A stretch of 64,000 bases of DNA from Actinosynnema pretiosum (GTDB lineage Bacteria; Actinomycetota; Actinomycetes; Mycobacteriales; Pseudonocardiaceae): contig NZ_JAMTCF010000003.1 of assembly GCF_024171695.1 (NCBI RefSeq), forward strand, positions 516,406 through 580,405, given 5' to 3'. The position numbers and the translations under genes were made by a program. The notes beneath the pieces are model-generated. The model made no database searches and was not told where the DNA came from. It saw only the letters and a list, made by a program, of their open reading frames with translations. Within the stretch, counting starts at the first letter, position 1. Every line of letters begins with the position of its first letter. Below, piece after piece: positions 17,079-26,422 of the stretch.

Positions 17079-17654
17079 TTGGGAGAGTTCGCCGCCGCCG
17101 CGCTGTCGTTCCCCGCCGTCGTGCTCGGGGTTCCGCTGGTCCTGGTGGTGGTGTTCTGGCTCCTCGCCGTCCTCGGCGTGCTCGACTCCGACGACGTCGG
17201 CTTCGAGCTGGGCCTCGGGCTCGGGGACTTCCCGGCCGCCATCTCCGTGTCGCTGCTCGTCGCGGTGTCCTGGTTCGCCTCCCTGGCGGGCGGGGTGCTG
17301 GTCGACCAGGCGGACCTGCCGCCGGTTCCGCACACCCTGCTGGACCTCGGCGTCCTGCTGCTGTCGCTGCTGCTCGGGCTGCTCCTCACCCGCCTCGCGA
17401 TCGAGCCGTTCCGCAAACCGGAGCGGTCCGCCTCGCGCGTCGACTTCGTCGGGCGCACCTGCGTCGTGCGGACCGGCACGGTCACCTCCGACTTCGGGCA
17501 GGCCGAGGTCACCTCGGCCGACGGCTCGTCCGCGCTCGTGCAGGTGCGCCAGACCGGTCGCGACCCCTTCGCGGCGGGGGACACGGCCGTGATCTACCAG
17601 TACGACCCGGACGGCGAGTTCTTCTGGGTCGTGCCGCTGAACTCTTCGCTGTAG
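17079..17654 (+). CDS. Membrane OB-fold protein, NfeD/YqiJ-like
   Basis: A TTG at 17079 preceded by GGGAGG is preferred (191 residues). It has three or four membrane segments (LSFPAVVLGVPLVLVVVFWL, AISVSLLVAVSWFASLAG, LLDLGVLLLSLLLGLLL) followed by a C-terminal OB-like barrel (about 110-191, VGRTCVVRTGTVTSDFGQAE...FFWVVPLNSSL). Proteins of this type pair with flotillins (YqiJ-YqiK in E. coli), presumably forming a membrane-domain complex. The flotillin gene starts 14 bases after its stop and an AAA ATPase follows, so it is the first gene of a three-gene unit. Confidence 0.75.
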   Translation: MGEFAAAALSFPAVVLGVPLVLVVVFWLLAVLGVLDSDDVGFELGLGLGDFPAAISVSLLVAVSWFASLAGGVLVDQADLPPVPHTLLDLGVLLLSLLLGLLLTRLAIEPFRKPERSASRVDFVGRTCVVRTGTVTSDFGQAEVTSADGSSALVQVRQTGRDPFAAGDTAVIYQYDPDGEFFWVVPLNSSL

Positions 17655-17668
17655 GGGGTTTTCCGGGA

Positions 17669-19675
17669 ATGGGTGCCATCACCACGGGCCTCGGCGTGCT
17701 CATCGCCGTCGGCGCTCTCGTCCTGATCGCGCTGCTGATCGTCGTCAGCCGGTTGTTCCGCAAGGTCGAGCAGGGCAAGGCCCTGATCGTGTCCAAGGTG
17801 CGCAAGGTGGACGTGACGTTCACCGGCGCCGTCGTCATGCCGGTGCTGCACCGCGCCGAGATCATGGACATCTCGGTCAAGACGATCGAGATCCGCCGCG
17901 CGGGCACCGAGGGGCTGATCTGCCAGGACAACATCCGCGCCGACATCCGGATCACGTTCTTCGTGCGCGTCAACAAGACCGTCGAGGACGTCATCAAGGT
18001 CGCCCAGGCGATCGGCACCGCCCGCGCCAGCGACGAGGCCACCCTGCAGGAGCTGTTCAACGCCAAGTTCTCCGAGGCGCTCAAGACCGTCGGCAAGCAG
18101 CTCGACTTCGTCGACCTCTACACCCACCGCGACGAGTTCCGCGACCGCATCATCCGGGTGATCGGCACCGACCTCAACGGCTACAGCCTGGAGGACGCGG
18201 CGATCGACTACCTGGAGCAGACGCCGATGGCGCAGCTCAACCCGACGAACATCCTCGACGCGCAGGGCATCCGCAAGATCACCGAGCTGACGGCGATCGA
18301 GCACGTGCGCACCAACGAGTTCCAGCGCACCGAGGAGAAGGAGATCACCCGCCAGAACGTCGAGGCGCGCGAGACGATCCTGGAGCTGGAGCGCCGCCAG
18401 GCCGACGCGGAGATCAAGCAGAAGCGCGAGGTCGAGACGCTGCGGGCGCGCGAGGAGGCCGAGATCTCCAAGGTGCAGGCCGAGGAGCGGCTCAAGGCCA
18501 GCGCCGCGCACCTGCGCACCGAGGAGCAGCTCGGCATCCAGCACGAGAACAAGAACCGCGAGATCGCCGTCGCCGAGAAGAACCGCGAGCGCGTGATCGC
18601 GATCGAGTCCGAGCGCATCGAGAAGGACCGGCTGCTGGAGGTCGTCTCCCGCGAGCGCGACACCGAGCTGGCGCGCATGGCCGCCGAGCGCGAGGTCGAG
18701 GGCGAGAAGCGCTCGGTCGCCGAGGTCGTGCGCGAGCGCGTCGCCGTGGAGAAGACGGTCGCCGAGCAGGAGGAGAACATCAAGCGGCTGCGGGCCGTGG
18801 AGGAGGCCGAGCGGGAGCGCCAGGCCACCGTCATCCGGGCCGAGGCCGAGGCGCAGGAGGGCCTGGTCAAGGACATCAAGGCCGCGGAGGCCGCCGAGGC
18901 CGCCGCGAAGTTCAAGGCCCGCGAGGAGCTCGTGCTCGCCGAGGCCCGCCAGCAGGCCGCCGAGCTGGACGCCCGCGCGATGATCCGCCTCGCCGAGGGC
19001 AAGCAGGCCGAGGCCGCCGCCGAGGGCCTCGCCGACGCGCAGGTCCGCGAGCGCTCCGCCGCCGCCGTGGAGAAGGTCGGCCGCGCCGAGGCCGTCGTGG
19101 AGCGCGAGAAGGCGCTCGTCGCCGCCGAGGCGATCCGCGAGAAGCTCAAGGGCGAGGCCGAGGGCCTGGCCGAGAAGGCGGGCGCCATGGCCGCCATGGA
19201 CGAGGTCACCCGAGGCCACGAGGAGTACCGCCTGCGCCTGGAGGCCGAGAAGGAGATCCGCCTCGCGGGCATCGACGTGCAGCGGCAGGTCGCCGAGTCG
19301 CAGGCCACCGTCCTGGCCGCCGGGCTGGAGAAGGCCGACATCGACATCGTCGGCGGCGAGACCGCGTTCTTCGAGCGCATCGTCGGCGCGATCTCGGTCG
19401 GCAAGAGCGTCGACGGCTTCGTCGAGCACTCCGACGTCGCCCGCACCCTGGTCGAGCCGTGGCTCAACGGCACGTCGAGCTTCACCGACGACGTCACCCG
19501 CGTGCTCGGCTCGTTCGGCACCGAGGACGTCAAGAACCTCACCGTGTCCGCCGCGCTCCACCACATGATCAGCGCGGGCGGCCCCGACGCCGACAAGCTC
19601 CGCAAGCTGCTCGACCACGCCACCCGCCTCGGCGTCGCCGAGCGCCCCGTCGCCGCCCTCGCCGCGCAGTCGTGA
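17669..19675 (+). CDS. Flotillin-family SPFH protein
   Basis: The 668-residue product has one N-terminal membrane helix (about 5-28) and then an SPFH/band-7 domain (about 35-230, KTIEIRRAGTEGLICQDNIRADIRITFFVRV). A very long Glu/Lys/Arg/Ala-rich coiled coil follows (about 230-530). Flotillins assemble into large membrane-attached cages or microdomains. The length and architecture match YqiK-type bacterial flotillins. It is preceded by an OB-fold membrane partner, and its TGA overlaps the GTG of the giant ATPase gene by four bases, which strongly suggests one complex or pathway. Confidence 0.88.
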   Translation: MGAITTGLGVLIAVGALVLIALLIVVSRLFRKVEQGKALIVSKVRKVDVTFTGAVVMPVLHRAEIMDISVKTIEIRRAGTEGLICQDNIRADIRITFFVRVNKTVEDVIKVAQAIGTARASDEATLQELFNAKFSEALKTVGKQLDFVDLYTHRDEFRDRIIRVIGTDLNGYSLEDAAIDYLEQTPMAQLNPTNILDAQGIRKITELTAIEHVRTNEFQRTEEKEITRQNVEARETILELERRQADAEIKQKREVETLRAREEAEISKVQAEERLKASAAHLRTEEQLGIQHENKNREIAVAEKNRERVIAIESERIEKDRLLEVVSRERDTELARMAAEREVEGEKRSVAEVVRERVAVEKTVAEQEENIKRLRAVEEAERERQATVIRAEAEAQEGLVKDIKAAEAAEAAAKFKAREELVLAEARQQAAELDARAMIRLAEGKQAEAAAEGLADAQVRERSAAAVEKVGRAEAVVEREKALVAAEAIREKLKGEAEGLAEKAGAMAAMDEVTRGHEEYRLRLEAEKEIRLAGIDVQRQVAESQATVLAAGLEKADIDIVGGETAFFERIVGAISVGKSVDGFVEHSDVARTLVEPWLNGTSSFTDDVTRVLGSFGTEDVKNLTVSAALHHMISAGGPDADKLRKLLDHATRLGVAERPVAALAAQS

Positions 19676-22600
19676 CGGCCGCCCTCGACGCGGGCGCGTA
19701 CGAGGTCCTCCGGGCCCGGCTGGCCGACCAGGCCGCCGGGCTCGCTCGGGGGGCCGAGGCGCTCAACACCCGCAGGCTTGAGGCGTTCGGCGGCGCGGAG
19801 CTGCGCCTGCTCGGCACCGAGCGCGTCCGCACCGGGGCCAACCTGGTCCCGGTCGACGTGGTCGAGGTCGCGGGCTTCCTGCTCGTCGGCTACCACGCCC
19901 CGGCCGCGCTGCGCGGCGACGAGACCGCCGTCGCCGACGTGCTCTCCCTGCACCGCCGCACGACCGGGAGCGGTGACGCGGACGGGAGCGGCGGCGCCGG
20001 AGCGGGCGAGGCCGGGGAGTCCGAAGTGGACTCCGCCGCCCTGGTCGACGCCGCCGACGACGACCTGCCCGGCCTCCTGCGCGACCCCGGCTTCCTGCGC
20101 GACTTCGCCGAGCTGCACCGCTACTACCGCCAGGCCCGGCTGGTCCGGCTGCGCCGCGTCGAGGGCAGGCTGCTCGCGGTGTTCCAGACCGGCGCCCGCG
20201 CCCAGGACACCCGCGTGCTGCGCTGGGAGGTCGGCGTCGACGGCGCCGTGCGCTACCTGGACAACCGGGGCGAGCGCGACCACGTCCACCCGCCGACCCA
20301 CGACTTCACCTGGACCCCGGCCACCCGCGAGGACCACGTCCTCGGCCGCCACCCGCACATCTCCGTGCAGGGCGAGGTCTACGTCTCGGCGGTCGGCGGC
20401 TCGCTGGTGCTCAAGACCGAGAACGACCCCGACTCGGACCGGGCGGTCCTGCGCGAGCCGGTCGACGACCCGCTGCAGAGCCTGGCCGACGCCGACGTCG
20501 AGCACGCCCGCGTCGGCCCGCTGGTGCTGATCAGGGTCCGCCCGTACAACGAGACCGCCTGGCGCCACCTGGTCTTCAACACCCGCACCGGCGCCGCGAC
20601 CCGGCTCGACGGCATCGGCCCCTCCTGCCTCCGCCTGCCCGACGACCAGGGCCTGGTCTTTCCCGGCGGCTACCTGCTCGCCACCGGCGCGGCCCGCACG
20701 TTCGACGGCGCCGACACCGAGGGCCTGGCGTTCGAGCGCGTCGTCCGCTCGCCCAACGGCGAGGACGTCCTCTACGCCTTCCGCGCCGACGACCGCGCGC
20801 TCCTGCTGCCCTACAACGTGATCCGCAAGGAGGTCGCCACCCCGCTGCCGTGCCGGGGCCACGCCCTGTTCGACGACGGCGGCCTCGTGCTGCTGCGCGC
20901 GGGCTCCGACGAGCCGACCAGGGTGCACCCGGTCCAGGTGTGGCTGACCCCGTTCCAGTCCGACACGCACGCCGCCGCCCAGCGCACCGGAACCGGCCCG
21001 CTGGAGCGGGTCGGCAACGCGGACCTGGTGCGCGGCATCTCCGACTGCCTGTCGGTGGTGGCCGCAGCCGAGGAGTCCGAGCCGACCGCCGCCGTGTTCG
21101 AGGCGCTGATCGCCGCGTGCGCCAGGGTCGTGGACACCCACCACTGGCTCGGCGACGCCGACCTCGGCGACCTGCGCGCCCCGGTGCTCAAAGTGCGCGC
21201 CACCGCCCAGCTGGTGCTGGACGAGTTCGAGACGGTCCGCCAGCTCACCGAGCAGGCGCGGGGCGCGCTCTCCGCCGCCGACGAGCGGGTCACCGCGCTG
21301 CTGCGCCGCGCGCACAGCGACGTGCTCGACACCGCCGACTCCTGGGTGCGGCTGCTCACCGACCTGCGCGGCGCGCAGGGGAACCTGGTGACGCTCAAGG
21401 AGATGCGCTACGCCGACGACGAGCGCATCGACGGCCTGGTGTCCACGTTGGACGGTGAGATCGCGTCGGTCGGCGCCCGCGCCGTCGCGTTCCTCGGCCG
21501 CGAGGACGCCTTCGCCGAGCACCAGGACCAGGTGGACTCGCTGCTGGCCAAGGCGACCGAGCTGCGCACCACCGCCGAGGCCGCCCCGCTGACCGAGGAG
21601 CTGCTCGCCCAGCAGCGCGGACTCGAAGTGCTCACCGAGGTCGTCGGCGGGCTCGACATCGCCGACGCCACCGCCCGCACCTCCGTGCTGGAGCGCATCG
21701 GCTCCGTGCTGGCCGGGCTCAACCGGGTCCGCGCCACCGTCGACGGCCGCCGCCGCGACCTGGTCGCCGCCGAGGGCCGCGCCGAGTTCGCCGCCGAGCT
21801 GGCGCTGCTCGGCCAGGCCGTCACCGGCGCGATCGCCGTCGCCGACACCCCGGAGCGCTGCGACGAGCAGCTCGGCGGGCTGCTGCTCAAGCTGGAGAAC
21901 CTGGAGTCCCGCTTCGGCGAGTTCGACGACTTCCTCGCCCGGCTGTCCGACAAGCGCACCGACGTCTACGAGGCGTTCTCCTCCCGCAAGCAGGCGCTGC
22001 TGGACGAGCGGGCCCGCCGCGCCGACCGGCTCGCCGCCTCCGCCGACCGGGTGCTCGCGGGCGTGGCCCGCCGGGTCGCGGGCCTGTCCTCGCAGGACGA
22101 GGTCAACACCTACTTCGCCTCCGACCCGATGGTCGTGCGGCTGCGCTCGGTCGCCGACGAGCTGCGCGGGCTCGGCGACCAGGTCCGCGCCGAGGAGCTG
22201 GACGGCCGCGTGCTGGCCGCGAGGCAGGAGGCCGGGCGGGCGCTGCGCGACCGGCTGGAGATGTTCGACGGCGACGCGATCAAGCTGGGCGGCCACCGGT
22301 TCGCGGTCAACACCCAGCCCGTCGACGTGACCCTGGTGCCCAAGGACGGCGGCATGGCGTTCGCGGTCACCGGCACGGACTTCCGCGCCCCCGTGCGCGA
22401 TCCGGGGTTCGAGGCCACCGCGCCGTTCTGGGCGCAGGCCGTGGTCTCCGAGACCGCCGAGGTGTACCGGGGCGAGCACCTGGCCTCGGCCGTGCTGGCC
22501 GAGCAGCCCGCCGACGAGCTGCGCGTCGGCGCCGAGGCCGGGACGCTGCCCGAGCTGGTCAGGCACGTCGCCGAGAGCAGGCTGGACGAGGGCTACGAGC

Positions 22601-24543
22601 GCGGCGTGCACGACCACGACGCCGCGCTGCTGCTGGCCGAGCTTGTCCGCCTCGCCGACGGCGCGGACGTCCTGCGCTACCCGCCCGCGTCCCGCGCCGC
22701 CGCCCAGTACCTGTGGGCGGGCGCCGACGAGGACGACCGCCGCCGCTGGTCGCTGCGCGCCGCGTCGCTGGGCCGCGCGCGGGCCAGGTTCGGCCGCTCC
22801 GCCGCCGTCGACGCGCTGTGCGCCGAGCTGGCCGAGCGGGCGGGCGACCCGCTCGCCGGCGAGTACCTGTTCGAGGAGCTGTGCCGGACCCCGCTGGCGT
22901 TCGCCTCCGGGACCAGGGCCCGCGCGCTGACCGAGGCGTTCCACCGCGCGCTCGGCGACCGCTCCGAGCTCGACGCCGACCTGGCCGCGCTCGCCGACGA
23001 CGTCGACGCCCGCCGCGCCCTCGTCCAGGGCTGGTACGAGGCGTTCCTCGGCGGGGTCGCCGACCCGGACCTGCCGGAGGCCGTGGCCGCCGAGGTGTGC
23101 CCCGACCTGCCGCGCCGCCCGGTCGACGCGCCCGTCGAGTCCGAGGTGACCGGCCTGCTCGGCGACCACCCGAGGATCACCGGCGGACGGCTGGCGGTGC
23201 GGCTGGACGAGCTGCTCGCCAGGACCGCCGCGTTCCGCGCCGACCGGGTCCCCGCGTTCCGCGCCTACCAGCGGCTGCGCAACGACCTGGTCGCCCGCGA
23301 GCGCGACCGGCTGCGGCTGGACGAGCACCGGCCCAAGGTGATGGGCGCGTTCGTGCGCAACCGGCTGCTCGACGAGGTCTACCTGCCGCTGATCGGCGAC
23401 AACCTCGCCAAGCAGCTCGGCGCGACCGGCGCGGCCAAGCGCACCGCCCAGATGGGCCTGCTGCTGCTCATCTCCCCGCCCGGCTACGGCAAGACCACCC
23501 TGGTCGAGTACGTCGCCGACCGGCTCGGCCTGCTGCTGGTCAAGGTCAACGGCCCCGCGCTCGGCCACGGCGTCACCAGCGTCGACCCGGCCGACGCGCC
23601 GAACGCCACCGCCCGCCAGGAGGTCGAGAAGGTCAACTTCGCGCTGGAGGCGGGCAACAACGTCCTGCTGTACCTGGACGACGTGCAGCACACCTCCCCG
23701 GAGTTCCTGCAGAAGTTCATCTCGCTGTGCGACGGGCAGCGCCGCATGGAGGGCGTCTGGGAGGGCCGCACCAGGACGTACGACCTGCGCGGCAAGCGGT
23801 TCGCGGTGTGCATGGCGGGCAACCCGTACACCGAGTCCGGCAAGCGGTTCCGCATCCCCGACATGCTCGCCAACCGGGCCGACGTGTGGAACCTCGGCGA
23901 CGTGCTGTCCGGGCGGGAGGAGCTGTTCTCCCTGTCCTACGTGGAGAACGCGCTGACCGCCAACCCGGTGCTGGCCCCGCTGTCCTCCCGGTCCCGCGAG
24001 GACCTGGAGCTGCTGGTGCGGATGGCGGCGGGCGAGCGGATCAGCCGGGACCGGCTCGGCCACACCTACCCGGCGGCCGAGCTGGAGCAGGTGCTGTCGG
24101 TGCTGCGGAAGGTGCTGCGGCTGCGCGAGGTCGTGCTGGCGGTCAACCGCGCCTACATCGCCTCCGCCGGTCAGGCCGACGCGTCCCGCACCGAGCCGCC
24201 GTTCCTGCTCCAGGGCTCCTACCGGAACATGGCCAAGCTGGTGGAGAAGGTCGTGCCGGTGATGGACGAGGCCGAGCTGGAGGCCGTCCTGGACGACCAC
24301 TACCTCGGCGAGGCGCAGACCCTCACCTCCGGCGCGGAGGCGAACCTGCTGAAGCTGGCGGAGCTGCGCGGGGTGCTGGACGACGCGCGGGCGCGCCGCT
24401 GGGCCGAGGTGAAGGCCGGGTACCTGCGGGAGAAGGCGCTGGGCGGCGGGGACGACCCGCTGGCCCGCGCGGTCGGCGCGGTGGGCCTGCTGGCCGACCG
24501 GGTCGAGGAGGTCCGCAAGTCGATCGACGGGCTGCGCGGCTAG
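19672..24543 (+). CDS. Giant AAA-type ATPase, DUF3686 'DNA repair ATPase' family
   Basis: The 1,623-residue protein starts at a GTG that overlaps the flotillin stop. The N-terminal 400 residues are beta-rich with many acidic and aromatic positions. A long helical, coiled-coil middle (about 480-900) follows. The C-terminal ATPase has Walker A SPPGYGKTT (near 1270), Walker B VLLYLDDVQH (near 1330) and a MoxR-like context (AVCMAGNPYTESGKRF). The family is named for DNA repair, but direct function is not established. Operon coupling to a flotillin and an OB-fold membrane protein suggests a membrane-associated remodelling machine. Confidence 0.8.
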   Translation: MTAALDAGAYEVLRARLADQAAGLARGAEALNTRRLEAFGGAELRLLGTERVRTGANLVPVDVVEVAGFLLVGYHAPAALRGDETAVADVLSLHRRTTGSGDADGSGGAGAGEAGESEVDSAALVDAADDDLPGLLRDPGFLRDFAELHRYYRQARLVRLRRVEGRLLAVFQTGARAQDTRVLRWEVGVDGAVRYLDNRGERDHVHPPTHDFTWTPATREDHVLGRHPHISVQGEVYVSAVGGSLVLKTENDPDSDRAVLREPVDDPLQSLADADVEHARVGPLVLIRVRPYNETAWRHLVFNTRTGAATRLDGIGPSCLRLPDDQGLVFPGGYLLATGAARTFDGADTEGLAFERVVRSPNGEDVLYAFRADDRALLLPYNVIRKEVATPLPCRGHALFDDGGLVLLRAGSDEPTRVHPVQVWLTPFQSDTHAAAQRTGTGPLERVGNADLVRGISDCLSVVAAAEESEPTAAVFEALIAACARVVDTHHWLGDADLGDLRAPVLKVRATAQLVLDEFETVRQLTEQARGALSAADERVTALLRRAHSDVLDTADSWVRLLTDLRGAQGNLVTLKEMRYADDERIDGLVSTLDGEIASVGARAVAFLGREDAFAEHQDQVDSLLAKATELRTTAEAAPLTEELLAQQRGLEVLTEVVGGLDIADATARTSVLERIGSVLAGLNRVRATVDGRRRDLVAAEGRAEFAAELALLGQAVTGAIAVADTPERCDEQLGGLLLKLENLESRFGEFDDFLARLSDKRTDVYEAFSSRKQALLDERARRADRLAASADRVLAGVARRVAGLSSQDEVNTYFASDPMVVRLRSVADELRGLGDQVRAEELDGRVLAARQEAGRALRDRLEMFDGDAIKLGGHRFAVNTQPVDVTLVPKDGGMAFAVTGTDFRAPVRDPGFEATAPFWAQAVVSETAEVYRGEHLASAVLAEQPADELRVGAEAGTLPELVRHVAESRLDEGYERGVHDHDAALLLAELVRLADGADVLRYPPASRAAAQYLWAGADEDDRRRWSLRAASLGRARARFGRSAAVDALCAELAERAGDPLAGEYLFEELCRTPLAFASGTRARALTEAFHRALGDRSELDADLAALADDVDARRALVQGWYEAFLGGVADPDLPEAVAAEVCPDLPRRPVDAPVESEVTGLLGDHPRITGGRLAVRLDELLARTAAFRADRVPAFRAYQRLRNDLVARERDRLRLDEHRPKVMGAFVRNRLLDEVYLPLIGDNLAKQLGATGAAKRTAQMGLLLLISPPGYGKTTLVEYVADRLGLLLVKVNGPALGHGVTSVDPADAPNATARQEVEKVNFALEAGNNVLLYLDDVQHTSPEFLQKFISLCDGQRRMEGVWEGRTRTYDLRGKRFAVCMAGNPYTESGKRFRIPDMLANRADVWNLGDVLSGREELFSLSYVENALTANPVLAPLSSRSREDLELLVRMAAGERISRDRLGHTYPAAELEQVLSVLRKVLRLREVVLAVNRAYIASAGQADASRTEPPFLLQGSYRNMAKLVEKVVPVMDEAELEAVLDDHYLGEAQTLTSGAEANLLKLAELRGVLDDARARRWAEVKAGYLREKALGGGDDPLARAVGAVGLLADRVEEVRKSIDGLRG

Positions 24544-24571
24544 CGGCGGTCCCGCGCGGCGGTGGCCGGGG

Positions 24572-25222
24572 TCAGTACCGGCCCCGGTCGCCGAGGAAGC
24601 AGCCGACGCCGTCCCGGTTGCCGTCCAGGCCGTGCCGGTCCTGGCCGGGCACCAGGATGATCCCCACGCCCCGGTTGCGCAGCCACGAGCACGAGTCCTC
24701 CACGTACCAGGGGATCAGCCAGGGCACGCACGACCCGGTGGTCCAGTAGGCCCGGTCGCACACGCCCTGCGGCTGCGTGGCCTGGGTGGTCGTCGGCGGG
24801 GTCGGCCGGACGCCCGGCGGCGGCTGGCCCGCGTCCGACCCGCTCTCCGGCGGGGACCCGCCCGGCGGCTGACCGCTGGGGGGCGCGGACGGCTCGCCAC
24901 CGGTGCTGGTCGGCGGCTGCGGGAGCGGCGGCGTGCTCGGTCGCGTGGTCGTGGTCGGCACGGCGGTGTCCGCGCTCTGCTCGCCGACCGGTTCCACCTC
25001 GGCCCTGACCTCGGTGGGCGCGGGCAGCGGCGGCGGGGTCGGCGAGCGGCCCAGCAGGTCGGTCGTGTGCGTCGCGCTCAGCAGCCCGGCCCCCGGCTGC
25101 GCGACGACCCGGCGCGACTCCACCGGCCTCGGCGCGTTGGCCGAGATCAGCAGCACCGCCAGCATCGAGGCGGCCACCGTCGCGACGCCTCCGGCCAGGA
25201 GCGCCCGTCTCCCACTGCTCAT
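24572..25222 (-). CDS. Secreted/anchored Pro-Thr-rich protein with excalibur-like C-terminus
   Basis: The ATG at 25222 (MSSGRRALLAGGVATVAASM) gives 216 residues. A membrane helix or uncleaved signal lies at about 8-27, and a Pro/Thr/Ser-rich extracellular linker at about 60-150. The C-terminal domain has four cysteines and the ending DGNRDGVGCF, similar to the calcium-binding excalibur motif (DxDxDGxxC). A role at the cell surface is inferred. It is convergent with the giant ATPase gene. An ATG 24 bases upstream is possible but has no ribosome site. Confidence 0.7.
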   Translation of the reverse strand: MSSGRRALLAGGVATVAASMLAVLLISANAPRPVESRRVVAQPGAGLLSATHTTDLLGRSPTPPPLPAPTEVRAEVEPVGEQSADTAVPTTTTRPSTPPLPQPPTSTGGEPSAPPSGQPPGGSPPESGSDAGQPPPGVRPTPPTTTQATQPQGVCDRAYWTTGSCVPWLIPWYVEDSCSWLRNRGVGIILVPGQDRHGLDGNRDGVGCFLGDRGRY

Positions 25223-25393
25223 CCCCCGCACCCGTCCCGACGGCATCCCACGGTGTCACGTGGAATCGCTGGTCAGCGGCCATCCGTTACCGCTGGGCGA
25301 TTCTTCACCCACTCCGGGCAACGCCCGCAAGGGCGCGGCGCATCGGGGGGACGAGGACTGCCCGGACGGGCAGCGCCGGAGCACCATGGCGAC

Positions 25394-26233
25394 GTGGACC
25401 AAGGACTGCTCGGCCCGATGACGGTCACCTGGCAGCTCCACGCCGACCCGGCGATGTGGGTCGCGGGGATCACCAGCCTGAACCTCCAGGCGCTGCACCC
25501 GCGCGCGGTCGCGGGCGTGGTGCAGAACTCGGACTTCCGGACCGACCCGCTCGGCAGGCTCAGCCGCACCGCGAGCTTCGTCGGCGTCACCACCTACGGC
25601 ACCACCGACCAGGCCGAGCGCGCCGCCCGGCGGGTCAGGGCGGTGCACCGGGCGCTGCGCGCGACCGACGAGCACGGGCGCGCGTTCCCGCTCGACGAAC
25701 CGGACCTGCTGCTGTGGGTGCACTGCGCCGAGGTGTCGTCCTTCGCGACCGTGGTGCGCCGCGCGGGCTACCGGCTGAGCCCCGCCCAGGTCGACCGGTA
25801 CTACCGGGAGCAGCGGCGCGGGGCCGAGCTGGTCGGGCTGCGGGCGCGGGACGTGCCGGGCAGCGCGGGCGAGATGGCGGACTACTTCGCCGGGGTGCGC
25901 CCCCTGCTGCGCCGGACCCCGGACTCCGAGCTGGTGCACGACTTCCTGAGCCGCCCGCCGCTGCCGGGAGCGCTGCGGCACGCGCTGGCCGCGTACGAGC
26001 CGCTGCTGGGGCGCCTCGCGTACTCGCTGCTGCCGGACTGGGCGATCGAGCTGCACGGCCACCCCGCCCACCCGGCCGCGCGGGCCACCCGGCTGCTGCG
26101 CGGCCTGCGGGCGGCGGCCAGGCTCGTGCCCGCGCCGCTGCGGTGGAGCGTGCCTGACCGGCACCTGGTGCGGGCGATCCGGCGGGGCGGCCTGGCCGTG
26201 GTGCCGCGCAGGGCGCTGCTGCCCCGGCCGTGA
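25394..26233 (+). CDS. DUF2236 oxygenase-like protein (latex-clearing/MpaB family)
   Basis: The 279-residue protein begins VDQGLLGPMTVTWQLHADPA, the characteristic opening of DUF2236 proteins, and contains the histidine-bearing LNLQALHPRAVAGVVQ and the helical core with WVHCAEVSS. Relatives include latex-clearing protein, a heme b oxygenase, and ER-bound oxygenase MpaB; the substrate here is unknown. The GTG at 25394 is preferred over the ATG at 25418 because the upstream LLGP residues are conserved in the family; CACCAT lies six bases before it. Confidence 0.8.
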   Translation: MDQGLLGPMTVTWQLHADPAMWVAGITSLNLQALHPRAVAGVVQNSDFRTDPLGRLSRTASFVGVTTYGTTDQAERAARRVRAVHRALRATDEHGRAFPLDEPDLLLWVHCAEVSSFATVVRRAGYRLSPAQVDRYYREQRRGAELVGLRARDVPGSAGEMADYFAGVRPLLRRTPDSELVHDFLSRPPLPGALRHALAAYEPLLGRLAYSLLPDWAIELHGHPAHPAARATRLLRGLRAAARLVPAPLRWSVPDRHLVRAIRRGGLAVVPRRALLPRP

Positions 26234-26422
26234 CCCCTGGAAGCACATCCGGAGCCGTTCCGGAAGGGTGCGAACAACCCCTTTATTGATCCATTAGGGG
26301 GACTTCGTTGAGCTTTTGAGACGTACCGCACATCCGGCATTCGGACCCGGCTGCTTAGCATTGCTGGCGGCTTGGTGCGCGATCCGCACCACGTTCCCGG
26401 ACGACGAGAGGCGTGCGAGCGG

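Noticed and set aside
18208..24300. A 2,030-codon open frame on the minus strand opposite the flotillin and giant ATPase genes
   Set aside because: It is an antisense shadow of GC-rich codons: composition is Val/Gly/Arg/Ala with no domain, and the plus-strand genes have clear families and overlaps.
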